DNA of 64,000 nt from JAQBQH01 sp035607415. Lineage in GTDB: Bacteria; Myxococcota_A; Polyangia; Palsa-1104. The notes beneath the pieces are model-generated. The model had not been told where the DNA came from, did no database searches, and saw only the letters and a program-made list of their open reading frames with translations. Each line of letters opens with the position of its first letter. Position 1 is the stretch's first letter. The position numbers were made by a program, and so were the translations under genes. Shown one piece after another: positions 26,603-35,043 of the stretch. Location of the stretch: NCBI GenBank assembly GCA_035607415.1, contig DATNAQ010000130.1, positions 9,835-73,834 on the forward strand, read 5' to 3'.

Positions 26603-27912
26603 TCTTCTTGTCCACCTTGCCGATCGGGCCCGTCGACGGGCCCATGACCGTGGCTGCGCCCCACTGGAAGTTGTCGATCAGCACCGACGAGTCGAGCACG
26701 CCGTCACCCTCGTCGAAGATCACGAAGCGCAGCGTGATGTCCTCGTTCGGCGCGATCGGCGCGGTCGTGGTCAGCCAGCCCGTCGAGCCGCCGGGGATGC
26801 CGCCGGGCAGGCCGGGGATGCTGATGCCGCCGGCCGGCGTCTCGTAGCCGGTGCCGTTGTTGTCGGTCGGCGGATGCGTGCAGTTCTGCGTCTGCTGCTT
26901 CGACGTGTCGTTCTGGCAGACGGTGAAGAAGCCGGAGTTGACGGTGATCGGGTGCTGCTGCATGTCGTACGAGATGTTCGTCGCCGTCGGGTAGGTCTTC
27001 GACGACTGCACGACGGCGAGGAACTCGTCGTTGAACATCGAGCAGACGTACTCGGGGTACTCGCCGGAGAAGAACTGGAAGTCGAACGAGAACGACTGCA
27101 CGTTCGTCGGCGCGTGCAGCGTCAGCACGATCTCGGTGTAGTCGTGCACGTTGGTCTGATCGGCCTGGCCGCAGTTCGACGCGCCGGTCAGGCTGGGCAG
27201 CGGATTGGTGCCGGTGTTGCCGAGGTCGGTGCCTTCCTGCGGATTGACGAAGCCGGAGCCTTTCTCGTCGACGGCGATGCCGCTCGAGAGGAACGCGAAG
27301 TTCGCGCCCGCCTTCGGCATGAGGATGCCGAGGTTGGCGAGCACGTTGCGCCCCTGCGGATCCGACGGACCGGCCGTCATCGCGCCCTTGAAGAAGCGCG
27401 GGTCGCAGATCTCCATCGAGTGCGCGAACTCGGTCGGATCCTTGCTGCCCGCCGAGGCCGAGTCGCACGCCGGGTTGTTGTCGTCGATCTGCCCGTTGCA
27501 GTCGTCGTCCTTGCCGTTGCCGCCGATCTCGATCGCGCCCGGGTTCATGCCCGGGTCGCAGTCGTTGCAGTCGCCCTGCGCCGGCGTGTATCCGTCGCCG
27601 TCGCCGTCGGTGTTCTGATCGTTCTGGTTGCACTCGGGCCCGCCGCCCGCGCCGCCGCCGGCGGGTGTTCCGCCCGAGCCTGTCCCATTGCCGTTGTTTC
27701 CGTTGCCGCCGGTGCCGGAGCCATATCGCTCCTTCGCACCACAGCCGAACATCGAGATGATCGCAGCAGCGAGCACAACCTTGCGCATCCGGAACCTCCT
27801 GCCTGCGTAGCCCACTACGTAAGTGACCCGCACCACATCGCAGGGCCATGCTTACAGGTCGGACGATAACATCGGAGGTGTGACGTTGATCAACTTCAAA
27901 CTGTACGCAGCT

Positions 27913-28521
27913 TTACCGACTTGTCGTGGCCGAACGTACACCGCGGAAGCTTCCAAGGGGCTGTTTCCAGGCGGTCTCGACGGCCACGCTGTTGGGCAGC
28001 GAGCCCCCCAACACTGACAGAAATACGTAGCGAGCACGGGTGGTTGCGCCTTGCGCGAAGAGCTCCCAGTAGCCCCGCATGGGGCTGACCCGCACGGCCT
28101 TTCCCGGCGGCGGCCCGCGCTCCTGGGCGTCGCACCAGGTCATGAGAAAGTGGTCGCCGTCGCGGTGCCAGCGGTAGCGCAGGGTCCAGTCGCGGTCGGA
28201 GATGGGCCAGGGCAGGTCGAAGCGGAAGTAGACGATCGCCTCGTCGTGGCCGCGCTCGATCACGCGCAGCTCGGCCACGCGCGGCATCCACTTTCCGAGC
28301 GCGGCGAAGTCGGTGAGGTGGGCGATGACGCGATCGATCGGCGCGGCGATCACGCCGTCGCCGCGGCCCCACGGCGCCGCGCGATCCGACGGCGCGCGAA
28401 AGAGCGTGACGCCGTCCTCGGTCTTGACCGTCTGCCACGCGGCCGCGGCGGGTGGCGGCGGCAACGGCGCCGCGAGCTCGCCGAGCAGATCGAGCGCCAT
28501 GAGCGTCGCGATCGCGAGCAT
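27913..28521 (-). CDS. START/SRPBCC-fold lipid-binding-like protein
   Basis: A 202-aa protein with a hydrophobic N-terminus (MLAIATLMALDLLGELAAPL) that may be a signal peptide. The rest resembles START domains: WQTVKTEDGVTLFRAPSDR, GVIAAPIDRVIAHLTDFAAL, KWMPRVAELRVIERGHDEAI, RFDLPWPISDRDWTLRYRW and GYWELFAQG. Such folds bind a hydrophobic ligand in a deep pocket; the ligand is unknown. The ATG at 28521 follows TAGGCT by 6 nt on the minus strand, so the message is likely leaderless. Confidence 0.72.
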   Translation of the reverse strand: MLAIATLMALDLLGELAAPLPPPPAAAAWQTVKTEDGVTLFRAPSDRAAPWGRGDGVIAAPIDRVIAHLTDFAALGKWMPRVAELRVIERGHDEAIVYFRFDLPWPISDRDWTLRYRWHRDGDHFLMTWCDAQERGPPPGKAVRVSPMRGYWELFAQGATTRARYVFLSVLGGSLPNSVAVETAWKQPLGSFRGVRSATTSR

Positions 28522-28527
28522 GCGGCG

Positions 28528-28533
28528 AGCCTA
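28528..28533 (-). promoter_or_regulatory. Leaderless -10 element (TAGGCT)
   Basis: Minus-strand TAGGCT, 6 nt before the ATG at 28521, in the 59-bp gap behind the upstream beta-helix lipoprotein gene. Confidence 0.5.
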
Positions 28534-28580
28534 TCAGACGTGATGGGAAGGTGCGACGAAGCGAAGAGCGAGCGCGGGCG

Positions 28581-29666
28581 TTACGGGCGCGGGCCGCAGC
28601 CCGGGACTTGCGTGGTCTGGTACGTCGTCGTCGTCAGCGTGGTGCCGGTGCCCGTCGGGGGCGCCTGGCCGTTCCAGTAGTTGTTGGTGAGATCGACGCC
28701 GGCGGTGATGAGCGCACCCGAGGCCGGCGAGTAGGCGCCGCCCGTCGAGCCCGAGCCGTAGCCGAGGAAGTTGTTGAGGTTGATCTTCGACGTGGCGGCC
28801 ATGTTCGACGCCATGAGGCCGTAGTTCGCGTCCTCGAGGATGTTGTGATCGGCGAGCACGACGCCGGCGGTCGCGATGTGCGTGGCGCAGTGGACGCCGG
28901 CGCCGCCGCCGACCATGTCGCCGTACATATGCGAGTACGACAGCGTCATGTTGCCCGAGTCGGCGATGACCGCGTCGCCGCCGGTGTGGTGGAACGTCGA
29001 ATCGGTGATGGTGACCGTGTCGGTCGCGGCGCCCTGGATGACGACGCCGCCCGAGCCGCCGGTGTCGACGGTGACGTGATCGAGCGTGGCGGTGACCATG
29101 AGCGACATGCCGACGGAGCTGTAGTTCGTGACCTTCGAGTGGTCGATGGAGCAGGTGGTGGCGCCGGTGGCGCAGCTCAGGCCGGTCGTCGGATAGGCGA
29201 GGTTGGCCCACGAGATCGTGGCGGCGCCGCCCGCTTGCACCTGGATGCCGTCCCACGTGCCCGGCGTCGGGTTCGGCGTGAACATGACGGTGCTGGCGGT
29301 GGTGCCGTTGACCTTGAGCGTGCCGTTGACGATGAGCGCCTTGCCCGCGGCGACCTGGATGAGCGTGCCGGCGTCGATGGTGAGCGTGACGCCCGCGTTG
29401 ACGGTGACGTCGCCGCTGATGGTGATGGCGCCCGACCACTCCTGGTCGGCGGTGATGGGACCGGACTTGTCGGCGCCGACGCCGGTGCCGCCGCCGCCCC
29501 CGCTGCCGCCGGTGCCGCCGCCGCCGGAGCCGCCGCCGCCCGAGCCGGCAGAGCCGCCGCCGCCCGTGCCACCGGAGCCGCCGGCTCCCATGTTCGGATC
29601 GTAGGCGGTCGTGGTGCAGGCCGAAGCGATGAGGGCGACACCGAAGACGAGGGCTTTTAGGCGCAT
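28581..29666 (-). CDS. Lipoprotein with parallel beta-helix-like repeats
   Basis: A 361-aa protein. MRLKALVFGVALIASAC is a lipoprotein signal with Cys17. Residues ~28-65 are almost pure Gly/Ser (a flexible linker). The rest has the rhythm of a right-handed beta-helix: SGAITISGDVTVNAGVTLTI, AGKALIVNGTLKVNGTTAST, ATLDHVTVDTGGSGGVVIQG, TVTITDSTFHHTGGDAVIAD. These folds often bind or cleave polysaccharides, but no catalytic set is visible. Probably surface-exposed; function unknown. Confidence 0.68.
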   Translation of the reverse strand: MRLKALVFGVALIASACTTTAYDPNMGAGGSGGTGGGGSAGSGGGGSGGGGTGGSGGGGGTGVGADKSGPITADQEWSGAITISGDVTVNAGVTLTIDAGTLIQVAAGKALIVNGTLKVNGTTASTVMFTPNPTPGTWDGIQVQAGGAATISWANLAYPTTGLSCATGATTCSIDHSKVTNYSSVGMSLMVTATLDHVTVDTGGSGGVVIQGAATDTVTITDSTFHHTGGDAVIADSGNMTLSYSHMYGDMVGGGAGVHCATHIATAGVVLADHNILEDANYGLMASNMAATSKINLNNFLGYGSGSTGGAYSPASGALITAGVDLTNNYWNGQAPPTGTGTTLTTTTYQTTQVPGCGPRP

Positions 29667-29762
29667 GACCGAGAGCGTGATGCGAAGCCGATACCAGTTT
29701 TGCGACAGCCGCGACGCGGCATGATTCCGTACGCTTACGGAGCGTCGCCGCTTGACGGCACT

Positions 29763-29776
29763 GGGGCCTCGGCCCC
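29763..29776 (-). terminator. GC-rich hairpin after the phosphoesterase lipoprotein gene
   Basis: GGGGCC-tc-GGCCCC, 30 nt beyond the stop at 29806, with a second hairpin CCGTA-cgct-TACGG at 29727-29740. No U-run is present, so termination activity is uncertain. Confidence 0.3.
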
Positions 29777-29805
29777 CACGATGGCACTCGCCGTCCCCAC
29801 CTCTT

Positions 29806-31002
29806 TTACTGAGGGGCGACGTCGAACTTGTCGCGCACGTTGCCGGTGGCCTGGTCGTAGACGGTGACGTAGATGCGATCGTCGGTGCCCTGCACGACGG
29901 TGCCGTAGCCGTTGAAGCTCGAGCCGGCGAGCGGCGCGCCGCCGATGCCCATCACGACGGCGCGCAGATCGCCCGACTGGCGCTTGTAGAGGTGCGAGTG
30001 ACCCGTGAGAAAGAGCGTGTACTTGTGCGCGCGCACGAGGTCGTAGATCTGCTGGAACTCGGCGTGGTCGGTGTTGCCGTCGGGGTGGTGCTTGGAGACG
30101 AAGGTGTACTTGGCGTGCGCGTCGGCGTCGGCGAGCTGGGTGGTGAGCCAGCTCTGTTGCGTGGCGTTCCAGGCGTCGTCGGCGATGATGAGGAAGACGG
30201 CGAGGCCGCTGCCGGTGGTGATGTCGAAGCGGTAGTACGGCGTCGGCGAGACCGGCTTGAGCGCGTCCATGAACGCGGTGTAGTTCGGGTTCGTGTTGTA
30301 CGGGTTGGTGCTGCACAGCATCGACGACGAGCCGGTGCACTCGTGGTTGCCCATCGTCATGAAGACGGTCTTGCCGAGGAGCCCGGCGGCGTTGACGTAG
30401 GCGTTCATCTGGTCGCGCGCGCCGGAGAAGTCGTTGCCGCAGTTGAACATGTGATCGCCCTGGTCGACGGCGAACTGCACGCCGGCGTTTTTCATCTGCG
30501 TGAAGATGTTGTCGATGATCGCGGTCGGATAGGCGGTGCCGCAGTCGTCGGGGCGGGTGTCGCCGGTGAAGCCGAAGAAGAGGCGATCGACGGTGCCGCC
30601 GGTCGGTCCGACGGGGCCGCCGACGGGGATGCCGCCGACGGGGTTGGGCACGCCGGCGAGGTCGGCCGGCGGCGTGTCGTCGACGGACATGTCGGGGTGG
30701 CCCGATTGGTTGGGGCCGGCGGTGCCGAGGCACGACTCGTTGTCGGGGAAGCAGGTCATCTCGACGGTGCCGTCGGTGCCGCCGAGCGGCTGGCAGGAGA
30801 ATCCCGACGGGCACGAGTCGCAGGGGGCGCCGCAGAAGCGCTGGCCCGAGACGTCCTGGAAGCAGGGGTTGCCGCCGCACTGCGAGTCGTCGTTGCAGTA
30901 GGCGCAGAGGAGGTTGCCGGCCTTGCCGTCGCCGCAGGCAGAGAGCCCGACGGTGGCGGAAGCCGCGGCCACGATGATCACGAAGGCGCGCGCGGAGAGC
31001 AT
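29806..31002 (-). CDS. Secreted calcineurin-like phosphoesterase (lipoprotein)
   Basis: A 398-aa protein with a lipoprotein-type signal (IIVAAASATVGLSAC). A small Cys-rich module follows (CAYCNDDSQCGGNPCFQDV to CGAPCDSCPSGFSCQ). The catalytic domain shows FFGFTGDTRPDD, FAVDQGDHMFNCG, MGNHECTG, FVSKHHPDG and FLTGHSHLYKR, the ligand set of a dimetal phosphoesterase, similar to purple-acid-phosphatase-type domains. It should act outside the cytoplasm. The ATG at 31002 lies 8 nt from a minus-strand TACAAT that overlaps the -10 of the divergent pseudouridine synthase gene. Confidence 0.8.
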   Translation of the reverse strand: MLSARAFVIIVAAASATVGLSACGDGKAGNLLCAYCNDDSQCGGNPCFQDVSGQRFCGAPCDSCPSGFSCQPLGGTDGTVEMTCFPDNESCLGTAGPNQSGHPDMSVDDTPPADLAGVPNPVGGIPVGGPVGPTGGTVDRLFFGFTGDTRPDDCGTAYPTAIIDNIFTQMKNAGVQFAVDQGDHMFNCGNDFSGARDQMNAYVNAAGLLGKTVFMTMGNHECTGSSSMLCSTNPYNTNPNYTAFMDALKPVSPTPYYRFDITTGSGLAVFLIIADDAWNATQQSWLTTQLADADAHAKYTFVSKHHPDGNTDHAEFQQIYDLVRAHKYTLFLTGHSHLYKRQSGDLRAVVMGIGGAPLAGSSFNGYGTVVQGTDDRIYVTVYDQATGNVRDKFDVAPQ

Positions 31003-31009
31003 CTTCGGA

Positions 31010-31016
31010 TATTGTA
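31010..31016. promoter_or_regulatory. Overlapping divergent -10 elements
   Basis: TATTGTA carries a plus-strand TATTGT (31010-31015), 6 nt before the GTG at 31022, and a minus-strand TACAAT (31011-31016), 8 nt before the ATG at 31002. The two hexamers share five bases, leaving a 19-bp gap that serves both genes. Confidence 0.6.
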
Positions 31017-31021
31017 CCCGA

Positions 31022-31945
31022 GTGAAGGAGCGCTGGCGCGTCGTCGAAGACGAAGAGGGCATGACGTTGGCGGCGCTGGTGCGTCAGCGGCTCGGGGGCG
31101 ACACGCCGTGGTCGAGGGCGCGCAGCCTGTGCGCGCGCGGCAAGGTGTTGGTCGACGGCCTGGCGGCGCTCGATCCGGCGGCGCGCGTGACGCGCGGGCA
31201 GGAGGTGATCGTCGACGAGCACGCGCCGGTACCGAAGCCGCCGTCGGCGGCGACGATCGTGTTCGAGGACGCGCACGTGGTGGTGATCGACAAGCCGGCG
31301 GGCGTCTCGAGCGTGCCCTACGAGAAGCGCGAGGCGGGGACGGCGATGGATGCGATCCGCGCGGCGTGGCGGCACGTGGGCCGGCGGGCGACGTCGACGC
31401 CGCTGCACGTAGTGCATCGCATCGACAAGGAGACCTCGGGCCTCCTGGCGTTCGCCAAGACCAAGCTGGCCGAGCGCGAGCTGGCGGCGCTGTTTCGCGC
31501 GCACGACGTCGAGCGCACGTACGTGTGCGTGGCGCATGGGCGGGTCGAGGATCGGCGCATCGAGTCGATGCTCGTCGTCGATCGCGGCGACGGGCTGCGC
31601 GGATCGACGCGGCGGCCGGGGCAGGGCAAGCGCGCGGTCACGCACGTGCGCGTGCTCGAGGCGCTGCCGCTGGCGACGGTGTGCGAGGTGCGCCTCGAGA
31701 CGGGAAAGACGCATCAGATCCGGATTCATCTGGCGGAGGATGGCCATCCGCTCGTCGGCGAAAAGGTCTACATCCGCGACTACACGCGGCGTGGGAACGA
31801 GCCGCTGCCGTCGGCGCGGCTGCTCTTGCACGCGGCGACGCTGGGGTTCGCGCATCCGGTGACCGGCGCGCGCGTGCAGCTGAGCGCGGCGCTGCCCGAC
31901 GACTTTACGGCCGAGCTTTCGCGACTGCGACGCCGGGGCAAGTAA
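31022..31945 (+). CDS. RluA-family pseudouridine synthase
   Basis: A 307-aa RNA-modifying enzyme that isomerises uridine in rRNA or tRNA. An S4-like N-terminal segment (SRARSLCARGKVLVDGLAAL) precedes the catalytic domain. VVVIDKPAGVSSVPYEKRE is the lead-in, HVVHRIDKETSGLLAFAKT carries the catalytic Asp135, and LETGKTHQIRIHLAEDGHPL and LLLHAATLGFAHPVTG close the fold. The exact target cannot be told. GTG start at 31022 follows TATTGT by 6 nt; in-frame codons upstream run into the divergent gene and were discarded. The 3' end overlaps the convergent lipoprotein gene by 41 nt. Confidence 0.9.
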   Translation: MKERWRVVEDEEGMTLAALVRQRLGGDTPWSRARSLCARGKVLVDGLAALDPAARVTRGQEVIVDEHAPVPKPPSAATIVFEDAHVVVIDKPAGVSSVPYEKREAGTAMDAIRAAWRHVGRRATSTPLHVVHRIDKETSGLLAFAKTKLAERELAALFRAHDVERTYVCVAHGRVEDRRIESMLVVDRGDGLRGSTRRPGQGKRAVTHVRVLEALPLATVCEVRLETGKTHQIRIHLAEDGHPLVGEKVYIRDYTRRGNEPLPSARLLLHAATLGFAHPVTGARVQLSAALPDDFTAELSRLRRRGK

Positions 31946-33200
31946 CGACGGCGAACGAGACGCCGGTGTCGTCGTCCTGTTGCGAGACCCAGGTGGCGCC
32001 GGTGCGCTCGCCGAGCGCGGCGACGTGCAGGTCGAAGATGCCGCGCGGCTCGACGGCGACGCGCGTGGGTGACAAGAGCTGAGCGCCGGCGACGAGGTTG
32101 CCGCATTGCAGCTCGTCGACGTGATGGGCTTCGGAGGGATCGGTGTCGCGCAGCCAGCAGAAGGCGCTGACACCGGGGCGGCGCGGGGCGGCGGCGGGCA
32201 GGTGGCCGTCGATGACGCGCAGGGGCGGGCTGCCGTCGACGGCGGCCATCCAGATCGAGGTGTCGCTCGCGCGCTGCCAGACCACGGCGGCGCCGCCGAC
32301 CGAGGGCGCCTCGCCGGGGCCGAGATCGATGCGATGGTCGAGGCGCTCGCGGAACGGCGCGGAGACGAAGACGTGATCGCCGTCGGCGGCGGCTTCGTCC
32401 CAGGCGATGGCGGGCGCCGGCGCGGCGCCTGAGGGCGCGGGCAGGTTGGCGAGATCGACGGTGGGATCGGAGACCGGCGCGCGCGAGAGCGAGACGGGTT
32501 TTCCGACGGGGTGGCCGCTCTTGTCGAGGAAGGTGACCGCGATCTGGTGCGGCGTGCCGCTCCAGTTCCACCAGGCCAGCGCGTAGCCGCTATCGGTGGC
32601 GAGGGCGTCGAGGGCGCGGGCGCCGGGGATGACCACGACGGGGATGGCGTCGGACCTGGGCTTGCCGGCGCGATCGATCTTGCGGAAGTAGATCGCGGAC
32701 GAAGTGTCGCCGTGCGCGCTCGACCAGAAGACGGCGAAGCCATCACCGTCGGCGCCGGCGGCGATGCGCGGGGCGGCGGCGGCCTTGCCGACGTCGGCGA
32801 CCTCGATCGACGAGCCGAGCGGCTGGGCGTCGGCGCCGAAGGTCTGCACGCGGATGCTGCGGTGATCGGTGGTCTCTTCCCAGGCGACGGCGAAACCGTC
32901 GGCCGAGGACGCGACCTGCGGGCGGAGCGCGCCGCTGCCGGAAGCGCTCAGGCGGCGCACCGCGTAGCGGCACTTCGGCGGCGGCGTTTCGGCGGAGGCG
33001 GCGGCGGCGGACGATGCGCCCGACGCGCCGGGCGAGCTCGACGCCGAGGCGACGGCGCGGCCTTCGGTGGCCGCGGCGGGAGCGGACGACGTTTGCGCGG
33101 ACGCGCAGCCGACCGCGCACGCGGCGACGCAGGCGACGGCGCAGGCGACGGCGCAAGCGAGGAGCGGGAGCACTACGACGGAGCGACGCACGGACGACAT
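31905..33200 (-). CDS. Hypothetical secreted lipoprotein, beta-propeller-like
   Basis: A 431-aa protein. The signal region has repeated Ala-Cys-Ala-Val units (ACAVACAVACVAACAVGC), so several Cys compete as lipobox; AVGC is the likeliest. An Ala/Ser linker follows. The rest has blade-like repeats of ~50 residues: ASSADGFAVAWEETTDHRSI, AAGADGDGFAVFWSSAHGDT, ATDSGYALAWWNWSG, GGAAVVWQRASDTSIWMAAV, the pattern of WD/Kelch-like propellers. No catalytic motif. ATG 33200 is preferred to an upstream TTG. It overlaps the pseudouridine synthase gene end by 41 nt. Confidence 0.65.
   Translation of the reverse strand: MSSVRRSVVVLPLLACAVACAVACVAACAVGCASAQTSSAPAAATEGRAVASASSSPGASGASSAAAASAETPPPKCRYAVRRLSASGSGALRPQVASSADGFAVAWEETTDHRSIRVQTFGADAQPLGSSIEVADVGKAAAAPRIAAGADGDGFAVFWSSAHGDTSSAIYFRKIDRAGKPRSDAIPVVVIPGARALDALATDSGYALAWWNWSGTPHQIAVTFLDKSGHPVGKPVSLSRAPVSDPTVDLANLPAPSGAAPAPAIAWDEAAADGDHVFVSAPFRERLDHRIDLGPGEAPSVGGAAVVWQRASDTSIWMAAVDGSPPLRVIDGHLPAAAPRRPGVSAFCWLRDTDPSEAHHVDELQCGNLVAGAQLLSPTRVAVEPRGIFDLHVAALGERTGATWVSQQDDDTGVSFAVVTCPGVAVAKARP
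33121..33156 (-). repeat. 12-bp tandem repeat inside a signal peptide
   Basis: Three imperfect 12-bp units (33121-33132, 33133-33144, 33145-33156; core GCGACGGCGCAG on the plus strand) encode the ACAV-type units of the lipoprotein signal. Gain or loss of a unit keeps the frame and changes the hydrophobic core by four residues. Confidence 0.75.
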
Positions 33201-33210
33201 TTTCGAGTTA

Positions 33211-33230
33211 CCCTTGGACGCTTTCAAGGG
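33211..33230. promoter_or_regulatory. Inverted repeat covering the ABC gene ribosome site
   Basis: CCCTTG (33211-33216) pairs with CAAGGG (33225-33230) across 8 nt, in the 38-bp gap between divergent genes. The second arm contains the AAGGG ribosome site for the ATG at 33239, so the hairpin could mask translation; it could equally be an operator. Confidence 0.4.
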
Positions 33231-33238
33231 CGGATCGG

Positions 33239-34183
33239 ATGTCTGCGCAGATCGAAGTCGACAAGTTGGTCAAAGAGTATCGCGTGCACGAGCGAACGGC
33301 CGGCGCCTGGGCCTCGGTGCGTTCGCTCTTCCGGCGGCGGTACGAGACCAAGCGCGCGGTCGACGAGCTCTCGTTCGGCATCGCCGCCGGCGAGCGCGTC
33401 GGTTTTCTCGGGCCCAACGGCGCGGGTAAGACGACGACGCTGAAGGTGCTCGCCGGGCTGTTGCATCCCACGTCGGGGACGGTGCGCGTCGATGGGTTCG
33501 ATCCGCGGCGGCGCGACTTCGACTTCCTGCGCTCGATCACGCTGGTGATGGGGCAGAAGCAGCAGCTGTTGTGGGATCTACCGCCCGTCGACACCTTCGC
33601 GATGAACCGCGCCATCTACGACATTCCCAAGGCGGCGTTCGACGAGACGATGAACGAGCTGGTGACGCTGCTCGAGCTCGGCTCGCTCATCCAGCGGCCG
33701 ACGCGGCAGCTGTCGCTCGGCGAGCGCATGAAGTGCGAGCTGGTCGCCGCCCTGCTCCACCGCCCGCGCGTCTTGTTTCTCGACGAGCCGACCATCGGGC
33801 TCGACGTGTCGATGCAGGCGACGCTGCGCCGCTTCGTGCGCGATTACAACGAGCGCTTCGGCGCGACGGTGCTGCTCACCAGCCACTACATGGACGACGT
33901 GGCGGCGCTCTGCCCGCGCGTGATCGTGATCGACAAGGGGCACCTGACCTACGACGGGCCGCTCGGCGAGCTCGTGCGCAAGGTGCGGCCGCAGAAGCGC
34001 ATCATCGTCCGCTGCACCGACGGGACGCAGGAGACGCTCGACGTGCCGGCGGCGGAGCTGCAGCCGACGATCGCGCGGCTGATCACGCGCGGAGTCGCCG
34101 ATCTCACCGTCGAAGATCCGCCGCTCGAGGACGTGATGCGCGATCTGTTCGACGGCGACCGCGGCAGCAAGGGCGCGGCGTGA
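33239..34183 (+). CDS. ABC-2 exporter, ATP-binding subunit
   Basis: A 314-aa ATPase. GERVGFLGPNGAGKTTTLKV is the Walker A segment, VMGQKQQLLWDLPPVDTF the Q-loop region, RQLSLGERMKCELVAALLHR the ABC signature (LSLGE), VLFLDEPTIGLDVSM Walker B and LLTSHYMDDV the switch His. The C-terminal extension from ~220 to 314 is typical of DrrA-like exporters. It forms a three-gene operon with two permeases, the next start overlapping by GTGA. The substrate is unknown. A ribosome site AAGGGCGG precedes the ATG. Confidence 0.92.
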   Translation: MSAQIEVDKLVKEYRVHERTAGAWASVRSLFRRRYETKRAVDELSFGIAAGERVGFLGPNGAGKTTTLKVLAGLLHPTSGTVRVDGFDPRRRDFDFLRSITLVMGQKQQLLWDLPPVDTFAMNRAIYDIPKAAFDETMNELVTLLELGSLIQRPTRQLSLGERMKCELVAALLHRPRVLFLDEPTIGLDVSMQATLRRFVRDYNERFGATVLLTSHYMDDVAALCPRVIVIDKGHLTYDGPLGELVRKVRPQKRIIVRCTDGTQETLDVPAAELQPTIARLITRGVADLTVEDPPLEDVMRDLFDGDRGSKGAA

Positions 34184-35043
34184 GCGCGACGACGCCGGCG
34201 ACGTCGGCGTCCGCGACGCCGGCGTCCGCGACACCGGCGTCCGCGACGCGGCGGCTGTTGCGCGCCTATCCGACGCTGTTGCGCGTGGGGCTTTCGTCGG
34301 CGGTGGCGTATCGCGCGGAGTTCCTGGTGTGGATGCTGGCGACGACGATGCCGCTCGTCATGCTCGCCGTGATGTCGGCGATGGCGCGCGAGGCGCCGGT
34401 CGGGCACTTCGATCAGAAGGGCTTCGTCGCCTACTACCTCGTCACCTTGATCGTCCGGCAGATGACCGGCGCGTGGGTGGCGTGGGAGATGGTGCAGGAG
34501 ATCAAGGAAGGCACGCTCGGGCTGCGCCTGCTCAGGCCGATCCATCCGCTGGCGAGCTACAGCGCCGAGTCGCTGGCGGCGCTGCCGATGCGCGCGATCA
34601 TCGCGCTGCCTATCACCATCGTCGTGCTCGTGCTGTCGTCGGGCAAGGATCTGACGCAGGATCCGCTCAACGTCCTCATCTTCGTGGTAGCGCTCGCCGG
34701 CGCGTGGCTGCTCAACTTCGCGGTCTCGGCGATCATCGGCACGCTGGGGCTGTACCTCGAGAGCTCGCTGCAGGTGTGGGAGCTGTGGATGGGCTGCTTC
34801 ATGCTGCTCTCCGGCTATCTCATCCCGCTGTCGCTGTTTCCGTCGTGGCTCGAGCGCGTGGCGCGGCTGTTGCCGTTCGCCTATCTGCAGGCGTTTCCCG
34901 TCGAGACGCTGACCGGGTTGCGCGATCGCCACGCGGCGCTGGCCGGGCTCGGCGCGCAGCTCGCGTGGGCGGCGGCGGCGTGGCTGGTGCTCGCCATCTT
35001 GTGGAAGCGCGGGGTCAAGCGCTTCGCGGCGTACGGCGGCTGA
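34180..35043 (+). CDS. ABC-2 exporter, permease subunit 1
   Basis: A 287-aa membrane protein of the ABC-2/DUF990 kind with about six hydrophobic segments. LLRVGLSSAVAYRAEFLVWM is the usual entry of this permease family, QEIKEGTLGLRLLRPIHPL the cytoplasmic coupling stretch and FLVWMLATTMPLVMLAVMSA the first helix. A disordered N-terminus is made by a 15-bp tandem repeat (ASATP units). GTG start overlaps the ATPase stop. It probably pairs with the next permease as a heterodimer. Confidence 0.85.
   Translation: MSATTPATSASATPASATPASATRRLLRAYPTLLRVGLSSAVAYRAEFLVWMLATTMPLVMLAVMSAMAREAPVGHFDQKGFVAYYLVTLIVRQMTGAWVAWEMVQEIKEGTLGLRLLRPIHPLASYSAESLAALPMRAIIALPITIVVLVLSSGKDLTQDPLNVLIFVVALAGAWLLNFAVSAIIGTLGLYLESSLQVWELWMGCFMLLSGYLIPLSLFPSWLERVARLLPFAYLQAFPVETLTGLRDRHAALAGLGAQLAWAAAAWLVLAILWKRGVKRFAAYGG
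34207..34251 (+). repeat. 15-bp tandem repeat, three copies
   Basis: Units 34207-34221, 34222-34236 and 34237-34251 encode ASATP, ASATP and ASATR at the N-terminus of the permease, between its start and first helix. The units differ at only a few bases. Confidence 0.85.
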
